64,000 nucleotides of DNA from Pseudomonadota bacterium (GTDB lineage: Bacteria; Pseudomonadota; Gammaproteobacteria; Burkholderiales; Rhodocyclaceae): positions 248,001-312,000 of the forward strand of contig JAFEDJ010000021.1 in NCBI GenBank assembly GCA_018241685.1. Reading direction: 5' to 3'. Within the stretch, counting starts at the first letter, position 1. Every line of letters begins with the position of its first letter. This document shows positions 8,739 through 16,652 of this stretch, piece by piece. The notes beneath the pieces were generated by a model that saw nothing but the letters and a program-made list of their open reading frames with translations, was not told the DNA's origin and searched no databases. The position numbers and the translations under genes are program-made.

Positions 8739-8803
8739 ACCTGCCGCTCCGCGCCAGGCCCCCCCGAGGGGGGTCAAGAAAACTCGGGGCGGCCCTTCGT
8801 TTT
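8739..8803 (+). repeat. 65-base structured intergenic element, copy 1 (metX-metW)
   Basis: This 65-base block recurs with the same length at 28194-28258. Both begin ACCTGCCGCTCCG and end CGGGG-GGCCC--CGTTTT. In this copy GCCGCTCC (8743-8750) pairs with GGGGCGGC (8786-8793), and inside it GGCCCCCC (8757-8764) pairs with GGGGGGTC (8768-8775). A TTTT run closes the element 17 bases before the metW ATG. Confidence 0.75.
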
Positions 8804-8820
8804 CTTGAGAGAGCACGAAA

Positions 8821-9423
8821 ATGAGTTTCCAGCGTTACGACTACGATGTGATCTCCAACTGGATCGAGCCCGGCGAGCGGATCCTCGACCTCGGCTGCGG
8901 CGACGGCAGCCTGCTGCGCTACCTGAAGGAGCGCCGCCAGGTCCGCGGCTACGGCGTCGAGAACGACCCCGAGCGGGTCCTCGCCTGCGCGCGCAACGGC
9001 ATCAACGTGATCCAGATCGACCTGGAACAAGGCCTTGCCGGCTTCGACGACGGCTTCTTCGACCACGTCATCATGAGCCTGTCGTTGCAGGCCATGCGCA
9101 ACACCCAGGGCATCCTCAAGGAAATGCTGCGGGTCGGCCACGAAGCGGTGGTGAGTTTCCCCAACTTCGCCTACTGGCGCCATCGCCAGGCCATCCTCAA
9201 CGGCCACATGCCGGTTTCCAAGAACCTGCCCTACCAGTGGTACGACACGCCCAACGTGCGCTTCTTCACCATTGCCGACTTCGAGACCCTGTGCGAGCAG
9301 GAAGGCATCGCGATTCATGAGCGGCTGGCCTTCGACGAGGACAAGGTGATCGTCGAGGAGCCCAACTTCCTGGCCAGCGTGGCCCTCTACCGCCTCGGCC
9401 GCAATGGCTCCGTAAGCGGCTGA
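8821..9423 (+). CDS. metW: MetW, methionine biosynthesis methyltransferase-like protein
   Basis: MetW (200 residues) is the usual partner of MetX in proteobacteria and is needed with it for homoserine acylation. The N-terminal SAM-fold motif ILDLGCGDGSLL is present, and the segment GYGVENDPERV follows as the second strand. The ATG has a GAGAG ribosome-binding site (8807-8811). A 65-base structured repeat separates it from metX, although the genes are otherwise an operon. Confidence 0.93.
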   Translation: MSFQRYDYDVISNWIEPGERILDLGCGDGSLLRYLKERRQVRGYGVENDPERVLACARNGINVIQIDLEQGLAGFDDGFFDHVIMSLSLQAMRNTQGILKEMLRVGHEAVVSFPNFAYWRHRQAILNGHMPVSKNLPYQWYDTPNVRFFTIADFETLCEQEGIAIHERLAFDEDKVIVEEPNFLASVALYRLGRNGSVSG

Positions 9424-9482
9424 CGGCCCGGCGGGGATTGCTCTATCATCGCCAGCGAAGCGAACAATACCCGGAGAGAATC

Positions 9483-10346
9483 ATGAGCACCCCGCAAGCC
9501 GGCATCCTGCAGCCGCTGCCGCCCCTCGCCCGCTACCTGTCCTTTTCCCTCACGCCCGACAGCGACGTGTCCGCCGGCCTCGCAGCCCTGCAGGCCGTCG
9601 TGGACGGCGAGCGCACCGTGGCCGGCATCGGCTTGGCTCCAGTCACTGCACTCGGCAAAAAGGTCGCCGGCCTCAAGCCCTTCCCGCCGCTCAACGGCCC
9701 CGGCGTGGAACTGCCCTCGACGCCCTTCGCGCTGTGGCTGTGGCTGCGCGGCGAGGACCGCGGCGAACTGCTGCACCGGGCCCGCCATATCGAGGAAGCC
9801 CTCGCCCCGGTATTCCAATTGGAAGAATCCTGGGACGCCTTCAAACATGACGGCGGCCGCGACCTCAGTGGCTACGAAGATGGCACCGAGAATCCCACCG
9901 AAGAAGCCGCTGTCGAAGCCGCCATCGCCGCCGACGGCTCCAGCTTCGTCGCCGTGCAACGCTGGATCCACGATTTCCGCCGCCTCGAAGCGATGGCGCC
10001 GGAAGAGCGCGACGACTGCATCGGCCGTCGCCGTTCCGACAACGAAGAACTCGACGACGCCCCCGCATCGGCCCACGTGAAGCGTACCGCCCAGGAGAGC
10101 TTCAGCCCGGAAGCCTTCGTGCTGCGCCGCTCCCTGCCGTGGGCGGAAGGCCGCGACGCCGGCCTGATGTTCGTTGCCTTCGGCCACACGCTGGACGCCT
10201 TCCAGGCCCAGATGCGCCGCATGGTCGGCCTGGAGGACGGCATCGTGGACGCGCTGTTCCGCTTCACGCGGCCGCTGTCCGGCAGCTATTTCTGGTGCCC
10301 GCCGATGACTGACGGCCAGCTGGACCTGTCCCGCCTGCGGGCCTGA
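9483..10346 (+). CDS. DyP-type haem peroxidase (YfeX-like)
   Basis: A 287-residue dye-decolourising peroxidase. The catalytic aspartate lies in GYEDGTENP (Asp133), and the proximal haem ligand is probably His198 in SAHVKRTAQ. There is no signal peptide and no encapsulin-targeting tail next to an encapsulin gene, so it is likely cytoplasmic. The start was set at ATG 9483, preceded by CCCGGAGAGAATC; the frame is open to 9438 without a better start. It converges with the RIO kinase gene, 24 bases away. Confidence 0.9.
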   Translation: MSTPQAGILQPLPPLARYLSFSLTPDSDVSAGLAALQAVVDGERTVAGIGLAPVTALGKKVAGLKPFPPLNGPGVELPSTPFALWLWLRGEDRGELLHRARHIEEALAPVFQLEESWDAFKHDGGRDLSGYEDGTENPTEEAAVEAAIAADGSSFVAVQRWIHDFRRLEAMAPEERDDCIGRRRSDNEELDDAPASAHVKRTAQESFSPEAFVLRRSLPWAEGRDAGLMFVAFGHTLDAFQAQMRRMVGLEDGIVDALFRFTRPLSGSYFWCPPMTDGQLDLSRLRA

Positions 10347-10370
10347 AAACGACCAAACGGCCCAGTCCGC

Positions 10371-11240
10371 TCAGTCCCCGCCCAGCGCCTCGAGCCGGGC
10401 TGCCTCCTGGCGGGCTCGCCGTTCGGCATCTTCATCTTTAGCTGCGTCGATGACCTGCATGACCTCATCCAGGTCCACGTCCCGCGCGGCCTCCTCGAAG
10501 CGGCCCGTCAAAGCGCTGTCCGGATGGAGCGCCCCGGTTTCGTAGAGGGACCAGATTTCAGGGCCGTAGCGGGTATCCAGCAACACCGGGGCGAACTGGC
10601 CGAAGTAGCTGGCCAGGTTGTCCACGTCCCGCTCAAGCATCCGCTTGGCGTTGTTGTTGGCCGCGGCATCCACGGCCTGGGGCAGGTCGATGATGACCGG
10701 GCCGTTCGCATCCACCAGCACGTTGTACTCGGACAGGTCGCCGTGCACGATACCCGCGCACAGCATACGCACTACCTCGCGGATCAGGGCCGCATGGTAG
10801 GCGAGCGCTTCCTCCTCGCTCAGCGCCAGATCATTGAGGCGCGGGGCCGGCTCGCCATCCTCGTCGGCCACCAACTCCATCAGCAGCACGCCCTCATGGA
10901 ACTGGTAGGGCTCGGGCACCCTCACGCCAGCCGCGGCGAGGCGGCGCAGCGCATCCACCTCGGCGTGCTGCCAGGCGGCCTCCTGCTCCTCGCGGCCATA
11001 GCGGGAACGCTTGGCCATCGCTCGGGCCTGGCGGCTGTTCTTCACCTTGCGGCCCTCGGTGTAATCCACCGCGGTGTGGAAACCGCGCTTGTTGGCCTCC
11101 TTGTACACCTTGGCGCAGCGGATCTCGTCGCCGCACTGGACGACATAGACCATGGCTTCCTTGCCACTCATCAACTGACGCAGCACACTATCCACCAGCC
11201 CGTCGGCGACCAGCGGTTCGATTCGGCTCGGTGTCTTCAT
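10371..11240 (-). CDS. RIO1-family serine protein kinase
   Basis: A 289-residue atypical kinase of the RIO family. The glycine-poor ATP loop SGKEAMVYVV, the invariant lysine in CAKVYKEA, the catalytic loop VHGDLSEYNVL and the metal-binding PVIIDLPQA are all present. Bacterial RIO kinases have few known substrates; archaeal and eukaryotic relatives act in ribosome maturation. Start chosen at ATG 11240, since the upstream extension lacks conservation features. A possible small ORF overlaps its start, and arfB, another ribosome-linked gene, lies upstream on the same strand. Confidence 0.85.
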   Translation of the reverse strand: MKTPSRIEPLVADGLVDSVLRQLMSGKEAMVYVVQCGDEIRCAKVYKEANKRGFHTAVDYTEGRKVKNSRQARAMAKRSRYGREEQEAAWQHAEVDALRRLAAAGVRVPEPYQFHEGVLLMELVADEDGEPAPRLNDLALSEEEALAYHAALIREVVRMLCAGIVHGDLSEYNVLVDANGPVIIDLPQAVDAAANNNAKRMLERDVDNLASYFGQFAPVLLDTRYGPEIWSLYETGALHPDSALTGRFEEAARDVDLDEVMQVIDAAKDEDAERRARQEAARLEALGGD

Positions 11241-11344
11241 GCGCGGACCACCGGGTTCAACCTGGCATGGGCCGCCAGCAACGGGGTGGCGATGGAGAAT
11301 TCGAGAGCGGCATCCTTGCCGAAGATGAAACAGTGGGATTGCAT
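11237..11344 (-). CDS. Possible 35-codon leader ORF overlapping the RIO kinase start
   Basis: On the minus strand an ATG at 11344 is preceded by an AGGA motif (GCAGGATCACCC before the ATG). It opens a 35-codon frame whose TGA overlaps the ATG of the RIO kinase as ATGA. This is the geometry of a translationally coupled leader peptide. No protein family is recognised, and a GC-rich genome gives such frames by chance. Confidence 0.25.
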   Translation of the reverse strand: MQSHCFIFGKDAALEFSIATPLLAAHARLNPVVRA

Positions 11345-11504
11345 GGGTGATCCTGCGGGATGCTGCGTGAAAAAGGCTGCCGACAGTGCCACCGGATAAA
11401 CGACCGGCACATGCGGGAAGAGACAGGGGGGAAAACGGCGGGGCGCAGCGAAAGCATGCAGCGCCCGAATAAAGCGTGAGGCGGCGATTATCCCGCATCC
11501 AGCC

Positions 11505-11915
11505 CTATTCGACACGCCCCCGGCCAGCCTTGACGGCACTACGGCGCGCCTTGCCCTCCAGCCGGCGGGTCACCGAGCCACGGGTCGGCTTGGTCGCGCG
11601 CCGCGCCTTCGGCACCACGGCGACACTATCGACCAGAGCCTGCAGGCGACCCAGGGCCTCGGCGCGGTTCTTGTCGAGGCTGCGGTATTCCTGAGCCTTG
11701 ATGATGATCACCCCGCTCTTGCTGATACGCTGGTCGCCCAGCCTGAGCAGGCGCTCCTTGATGGCATCAGGGAGCGACGAGGCGACAATGTCGAAACGCA
11801 GATGCACCGCTGTCGACACCTTGTTGACGTTCTGCCCGCCGGCCCCCTGGGCGCGGATGGCGGTGAATTCGACCTCGTCGTCGGACACACGGAAAGAGGG
11901 GCACATCGCCGGCAC
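11505..11915 (-). CDS. arfB: Peptidyl-tRNA hydrolase ArfB (YaeJ), stalled-ribosome rescue
   Basis: A 136-residue codon-independent release factor that frees peptides from ribosomes stalled without a stop codon. The catalytic motif GGQ is in the segment [20 protein letters not shown]. The basic C-terminal tail (repeated R and K residues after residue 95) is what inserts into the mRNA channel. Translation could start at the first ATG or at the Met three residues later. It shares its strand with the RIO kinase downstream. Confidence 0.92.
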   Translation of the reverse strand: MPAMCPSFRVSDDEVEFTAIRAQGAGGQNVNKVSTAVHLRFDIVASSLPDAIKERLLRLGDQRISKSGVIIIKAQEYRSLDKNRAEALGRLQALVDSVAVVPKARRATKPTRGSVTRRLEGKARRSAVKAGRGRVE

Positions 11916-11945
11916 TTTAACCGATACGCGCCCCCCGGCGGCCCG

Positions 11946-12359
11946 TCACGACGCCACGGTAACCATCCACAGCACCCCGAAGCGGTCCGTCACCATACCG
12001 AAACAAGGCGACCAGAAGGTCTTGCCGAGTGGCATCTGCACCTGCCCACCCTCAGCCAGGGCCGTAAAGAATTTCTCGGCCACCGCCGGATCGGCTGGCG
12101 CGACGGACAAGGCGAAGCCCTGGAACGGCGTACTGCCCTGGCAGCGCCCATCGGAGGCCATCACCAGAGCGTCGCCGATGCGGAAACTGCAGTGTAGAAC
12201 CTTGTCTTCCGAACCGGGCGGCAGCATGCCCGGCGGCGGCGGTTCCGGGTTGTCCCGGTTGCGCATCAGCATGTCCACCTGGGCACCGAGAGCGTGCTGG
12301 TAGAACTGGACGGCCTCTTCACAGCGGCCATCGAAGAACAGGTAGGGGTTCACTTGCAT
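11946..12359 (-). CDS. VOC-family (PhnB/glyoxalase-like) protein
   Basis: A 137-residue protein of the vicinal oxygen chelate superfamily, closest in pattern to PhnB/YjdN-type proteins. The N-terminus MQVNPYLFFDGRCEEAVQFY and the C-terminal WSPCFGMVTDRFGVLWMV are typical. The metal-binding triad is not complete by eye, and members of this group often lack known activity. The start ATG 12359 gives the usual family length. Confidence 0.8.
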   Translation of the reverse strand: MQVNPYLFFDGRCEEAVQFYQHALGAQVDMLMRNRDNPEPPPPGMLPPGSEDKVLHCSFRIGDALVMASDGRCQGSTPFQGFALSVAPADPAVAEKFFTALAEGGQVQMPLGKTFWSPCFGMVTDRFGVLWMVTVAS

Positions 12360-12503
12360 CGCATGCCTCCTTGGCAAAGCTTGGGCCGGAGGCCCAATGG
12401 TCAAGGTGTAGGCGATGGCGGCGCCGACGTCCACCGAGAGAGCGCCCATCATGGTCGATGCGGATGCCGCGGCATCGACCCAGTTGCTATCATTCGCCCC
12501 CTA

Positions 12504-13541
12504 ATGCGTATCGAACAACTCCGCCAGCGCCTCGCCGACCTGGGCGCCAAACCCGTGCACATCCAGCGCGTACTGCGCGCGTGGACCCACGCCCAGCCCC
12601 TTGACGCCGGCCCTACCCGGCGCGGCCCAATGCTGCCTCAGGCTGTCGTGGACGCCCTGCCAGCCCTCACCGCAGAGCTCGCCAGCCTGGCCCAGGTACG
12701 TTCAGAACATCCCGGCGAGGACGGCTCGGCGCGCCTGCTGGTGCAACTTACCGACAAGCAGACGGTGGAGAGCGTGCTGCTGCCGCGGGACGGCCTGTGC
12801 GTGTCCAGCCAGGTCGGCTGTGCGGTGGGCTGCCGCTTCTGCATGACCGGCCGCGACGGCCTGCTGCGCCAGGTCGGCAGCGCCGAGATCGTAGCGCAGG
12901 TAGTGCTGGCCCGCGCCCGCCGCCACGTGAAGAAGGTCGTCTTCATGGGCATGGGTGAGCCGGCCCACAATCTGGACAACGTGCTCGAAGCAATCCAGCT
13001 CCTCGGCACCGAAGGCGGCATCGGCCACAAGAACCTGGTGTTCTCGACGGTCGGCGATCCGCGGGTCTTCGAGCGCCTGCCAGAAGGCCAGGTGAAGCCG
13101 GCACTGGCCCTGTCCCTGCACACCACCCGCGCCGACCTGCGGGCCGACCTGCTGCCGAAGGCGCCGCCGCTGACGCCGGACGAGATCGTCGAACTCGGCG
13201 AAGCCTACGCCCGCGCCACCGGCTACCCGATCCAGTACCAATGGACGCTGATCGACGGCCTTAACGACACGCCGGAAGAACTCGACGGCATCGTGCGACT
13301 GCTGGCCGGCAAGTACGCGATCATGAACATGATCCCCTACAACGCGGTGCCCGACCTGCCCTACCGCCGTCCGGACTGGGACAAGGCCGCCGATATTGCG
13401 CGCCAGCTCCACCGTCGCGGCATCCTCACCAAGCTGCGCAACTCCGCCGGCCAGGACGTGGACGGTGGCTGCGGCCAACTGCGCGCCCGTGTCATCGCAG
13501 GCGAGACGCCGGTACGCATGGTCCGCAAACCGGCGGCCTGA
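12504..13541 (+). CDS. RlmN-family radical SAM RNA methyltransferase
   Basis: A 345-residue radical SAM enzyme of the RlmN/Cfr family, which methylates C2 (RlmN) or C8 (Cfr) of adenine in 23S rRNA and, for RlmN, some tRNAs. The iron-sulfur cysteines are Cys106, Cys110 and Cys113 (CAVGCRFC). The two methyl-transfer cysteines correspond to Cys99 (GLCVSSQVGC) and Cys323 (DVDGGCGQLR). It is somewhat short, and the usual GEPLLN motif reads GEPAHN, so it may be a paralogue rather than the housekeeping RlmN. The stop is followed by a strong hairpin. Confidence 0.8.
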   Translation: MRIEQLRQRLADLGAKPVHIQRVLRAWTHAQPLDAGPTRRGPMLPQAVVDALPALTAELASLAQVRSEHPGEDGSARLLVQLTDKQTVESVLLPRDGLCVSSQVGCAVGCRFCMTGRDGLLRQVGSAEIVAQVVLARARRHVKKVVFMGMGEPAHNLDNVLEAIQLLGTEGGIGHKNLVFSTVGDPRVFERLPEGQVKPALALSLHTTRADLRADLLPKAPPLTPDEIVELGEAYARATGYPIQYQWTLIDGLNDTPEELDGIVRLLAGKYAIMNMIPYNAVPDLPYRRPDWDKAADIARQLHRRGILTKLRNSAGQDVDGGCGQLRARVIAGETPVRMVRKPAA

Positions 13542-13578
13542 CGCCACCTCCGCAACACCTCTCCTCCACCTGCCCCAA

Positions 13579-13614
13579 CCACCGTTTTCCGCGCCCCCAC
13601 GCGGAAAACGGTGG
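13579..13614. terminator. Perfect 15-bp hairpin downstream of the RlmN-family gene
   Basis: CCACCGTTTTCCGCG (13579-13593) and its exact reverse complement (13600-13614) flank a six-base loop. It lies 37 bases after the stop codon. There is no T run on either strand, so it may be a terminator of the unconventional kind, a transcript 3' end stabiliser, or a protein-binding palindrome. Confidence 0.5.
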
Positions 13615-13683
13615 CCTCCTTGCGCCGTCTCCACAGACCAGCGCATGCCCTGCGCTGTACGAATCGGATTTGCCAGACTTGCA

Positions 13684-13702
13684 AATGAGAATAAACATCA
13701 TT
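13684..13702 (+). promoter_or_regulatory. Fur box upstream of the TonB-dependent receptor
   Basis: AATGAGAATAAACATCATT is a 19-base imperfect palindrome (AATGA, 9 bases, TCATT) that resembles the Fur consensus GATAATGATAATCATTATC. It sits 126 bases before the receptor ATG in a locally AT-rich stretch. Repression by Fur-Fe2+ fits the siderophore receptor downstream. Confidence 0.7.
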
Positions 13703-13828
13703 TACAATTTTCACAGATTTACCGATATTTACCCTGCTTAACACCCGGGCTTTCAGCCAGCCAGTGCCGTCAGACGACGCGACCAGCCAGCCACGCCGGA
13801 TCTCATCCCAGGTCTCGAAGGAACCGAC

Positions 13829-15940
13829 ATGGCACTGCAACGACGCCCGCTGGCGCTGGCAATCTCCCTCCTGTGCAGCTCCGGCGCATGGGCCCAGCAA
13901 TCTACCGAAACCGATAGCGGGCCGACCTTGTCCGCGGTCAAGGTCAGCGGCGGTCGCGAACTGCCGCCGACCTACAACCCGCCCACCGCCACCAGCGCCA
14001 CCAAGATCGACGCACCGCTGCGCGACATCCCGCAGACCGTAAACGTGGTGCCCCAGAGCCTGCTGCGCGACCAGGCCGTGCATTCGCTGCAGGACGTGCT
14101 GAAGTCGGTGCCCGGCGTCGGCCTGTCCACCGGCGACGGCCAGCGCGACCAGGTGACGATCCGCGGCTTCTCGGCGATCGCCGACCAGTTCATCGACGGC
14201 CTGCGCGACGACGCGATGTACTTCCGCGACCTGTCCAACGTCGAGCAGGTGGAAGTCGTCAAAGGGCCGGCGTCGGTGCTGTACGGCCGTGGCTCGTCGG
14301 GCGGCCTGATCAACCGCATCACCAAGAAACCCGGCATCGACCGCAGCGAGGTCAGCCTGCAGGTCGGCAGCTGGAACCAGCGCCGCGGCGAGGTGGACCT
14401 GGCCCGCAAGTTCGACGACAGCGGCGTGGCCTTCCGCGTCACCGGCGCCATCGAGCGCAGCGACAGCTACCGCGACATGCAGTTTCTGGAACGCGAGGCC
14501 TTCGCGCCGTCGTTGTCCTTCCAGCTCGGCAGCCAGACCAAGCTGCTGATCCAGGCCGAATACCTGTCCGACCGCCGCCTGACCGACTTCGGCATTCCGG
14601 CCTACCAGGGCCGGCCGGTGAATGTGCCGGCCAGCACCTACTACGGCGCCGCCAACGCCCGCGACGCGGACTACACCCAGACCCGCGTGTCGGCCATCGG
14701 CTTCACGCTGGACCACCGCTTCGACGAGGACTGGTCGGTGCGCAACGCCTTCCGTTATTACGACTACACGCTGGACCGCAACAACACCCTGGTCGGCGCC
14801 GTCAATGAGAAGGCCCTGACCGCCTCCCTCAACCGCAGCAACGTGCGGCGCCAGGAAGACGGCTACTTCAACCAGACCGAGCTGGTCCACAAGACCACGC
14901 TGGCCGGCATGCCCCACCAGCTGCTGTACGGCGTCGAGGTCAGCCAGCAGACCAAGGACCAGCTGTTCCGCACCCAGAACAACATCGCCACGGTGTCGCT
15001 GTTCAACCCGGTGCTGCCGGTACTGCCCTTCAACGTCACCGCCGCGCCGTCCACCAACAACGTCGGCATCATGTCGGTGAGCAGCGCCTACATCCAGGAT
15101 CTGGCCACGCTTTCAACGCACTGGAAGGCCCTCGCCGGCCTGCGCTATGACCGCTTCCAGCAGACGACCCGCGAGCGCCGCGCCGGCCAATCCAACCTGG
15201 AGCGCACCGACAGCGCATTGAGCCCGCGCGCCGGCCTGGTCTATCAGCCGACCGAGGACCGCTCCTACTACGCGTCCTGGAGCAAGTCCTTCCAGCCGTC
15301 CGGCGAGAGCCTCCCGCTGGCCGCCAACAACGCCAGCATCGCGCCGGAGGAAACCACCAACCAGGAGATCGGTGCCAAGTTCGACTTCTTCAATGGTCTG
15401 GCGTCGGCCAGCGCGTCGGCCTTCCGGCTTGAGCGCACCAACATCAAGACCACCGATCCGGCCACCAACATCCTCATGCCCCTCGGCGTGCAGCGCACCA
15501 ACGGAATCGAGCTGAGCTTCTCCGGTGATCTGCCCCACGGCTGGCAGCTGTGGTCCGGCTACGCCTGGCTGGATGCACGCATGGTGTCGTCGATCGCCAT
15601 GGACGCCGGCCAGGCGGTGCAGGGCAAGCGCCCGACGCTGACGCCGGAACACAGCGCCAACCTGTGGCTGACCAAGGCCCTCGGCGGCGGCTTTGGCGCC
15701 GGCGCCGGCCTGAACTACGTCGGCGACCGCTTCGCCAATCCGGGCAACACCGTCACGCTGCCGTCCTACACCACCGTGGACGCGATGGCCTATTACCGCG
15801 TCAAGGGCCTCGACCTGCAGCTCAACCTGACCAACCTGTTCGACCGCAAGTACATCGTCGCCGGCCACGGCAGCAATGCCAACCTGAACCTGCCGGGCGC
15901 CCCTCGCGCGCTGCAGTTGAGCGCCCGCTACGCCTTCTAA
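13829..15940 (+). CDS. TonB-dependent siderophore receptor
   Basis: A 703-residue outer-membrane receptor for ferric siderophores. It has a signal peptide ending near AWAQQ, a plug domain (DIPQTVNVVPQSLLRDQ, LQDVLKSVPGVGL, VEVVKGPASVLYGRGSSGG) and a 22-strand barrel ending in LSARYAF with a terminal phenylalanine. The plug pattern resembles the FhuE/FpvA/FcuA-type receptors, which take hydroxamate or mixed siderophores, but the ligand cannot be named. A Fur box lies upstream, and a PepSY membrane gene follows after 10 bases. No siderophore synthesis genes are nearby, so it may take up xenosiderophores. Confidence 0.93.
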   Translation: MALQRRPLALAISLLCSSGAWAQQSTETDSGPTLSAVKVSGGRELPPTYNPPTATSATKIDAPLRDIPQTVNVVPQSLLRDQAVHSLQDVLKSVPGVGLSTGDGQRDQVTIRGFSAIADQFIDGLRDDAMYFRDLSNVEQVEVVKGPASVLYGRGSSGGLINRITKKPGIDRSEVSLQVGSWNQRRGEVDLARKFDDSGVAFRVTGAIERSDSYRDMQFLEREAFAPSLSFQLGSQTKLLIQAEYLSDRRLTDFGIPAYQGRPVNVPASTYYGAANARDADYTQTRVSAIGFTLDHRFDEDWSVRNAFRYYDYTLDRNNTLVGAVNEKALTASLNRSNVRRQEDGYFNQTELVHKTTLAGMPHQLLYGVEVSQQTKDQLFRTQNNIATVSLFNPVLPVLPFNVTAAPSTNNVGIMSVSSAYIQDLATLSTHWKALAGLRYDRFQQTTRERRAGQSNLERTDSALSPRAGLVYQPTEDRSYYASWSKSFQPSGESLPLAANNASIAPEETTNQEIGAKFDFFNGLASASASAFRLERTNIKTTDPATNILMPLGVQRTNGIELSFSGDLPHGWQLWSGYAWLDARMVSSIAMDAGQAVQGKRPTLTPEHSANLWLTKALGGGFGAGAGLNYVGDRFANPGNTVTLPSYTTVDAMAYYRVKGLDLQLNLTNLFDRKYIVAGHGSNANLNLPGAPRALQLSARYAF

Positions 15941-15950
15941 GGACCGCCCG

Positions 15951-16649
15951 ATGTCTTCCAGCGACACCGCCGCCCTCGACGGCAAGCCTTCTGCCGCTCC
16001 GCTGCACGCTGCCGACGCTCGCCCGCGGCGGCGCAGCCGACGTGCGGTGCTCCTCGGCTGGCTGCGCAAGATCCATCTCTACGTCGGGCTGTGGGGGGCA
16101 GCGCTGGGGTTGCTGTTCGGCGCCACCGGCATCCTGCTCAACCACCGGGCGGTGCTCAAGATCCCGGTGGAGAAGACCATGCAGACGACGGTCCAGCTGC
16201 CGCTGCCGCGGGCTTTCGGCAGCCCCGACGAGCTCGCCGGCTGGCTGCGGGAAGAGCTGGGTTTCAGCGCGGGACAAGTCACCCAGGTGAAGACCCAGCC
16301 GGCCCGCACGGTGGTCTGGGCCGACCGGGACGTGGCCCAGCCGGAGCGCTGGACCGTCGGCCTGCAGACGCCGACCCGTGGGGTCAGCGCCGAGTACTTC
16401 GTCGGCAACCGCTTCGTGAAACTGGACCAGTCGGACGCCACGCCGATCGGCACCCTCACGCGGCTGCACATGGCGGTCGGCGCCAGCGCCTTCTGGGTGC
16501 TGCTGTCCGACACCATCGCCGGCAGCCTGATCCTGCTGTCGATCACCGGCCTGCTGCTATGGACACAGTTCCACCCGCTGCGCACCACCGCCGTCGTCAC
16601 CAGCCTCGGCGCTCTTGGCGCCGCCTGCTGGTTCATGTGGTCGGTGTAG
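15951..16649 (+). CDS. PepSY-associated membrane protein, iron-uptake partner
   Basis: A 232-residue inner-membrane protein with a basic N-terminus, a first transmembrane segment (about residues 43-64, IHLYVGLWGAALGLLFGATG), a periplasmic PepSY-like domain, and two C-terminal membrane helices (about residues 178-200 and 209-230). Proteins of this type often sit next to siderophore receptors and are proposed to reduce iron from siderophores. It begins 10 bases after the receptor stop, so it should share the Fur-regulated transcript. It converges on ndpA, 3 bases away. Confidence 0.8.
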   Translation: MSSSDTAALDGKPSAAPLHAADARPRRRSRRAVLLGWLRKIHLYVGLWGAALGLLFGATGILLNHRAVLKIPVEKTMQTTVQLPLPRAFGSPDELAGWLREELGFSAGQVTQVKTQPARTVVWADRDVAQPERWTVGLQTPTRGVSAEYFVGNRFVKLDQSDATPIGTLTRLHMAVGASAFWVLLSDTIAGSLILLSITGLLLWTQFHPLRTTAVVTSLGALGAACWFMWSV

Positions 16650-16652
16650 GGC

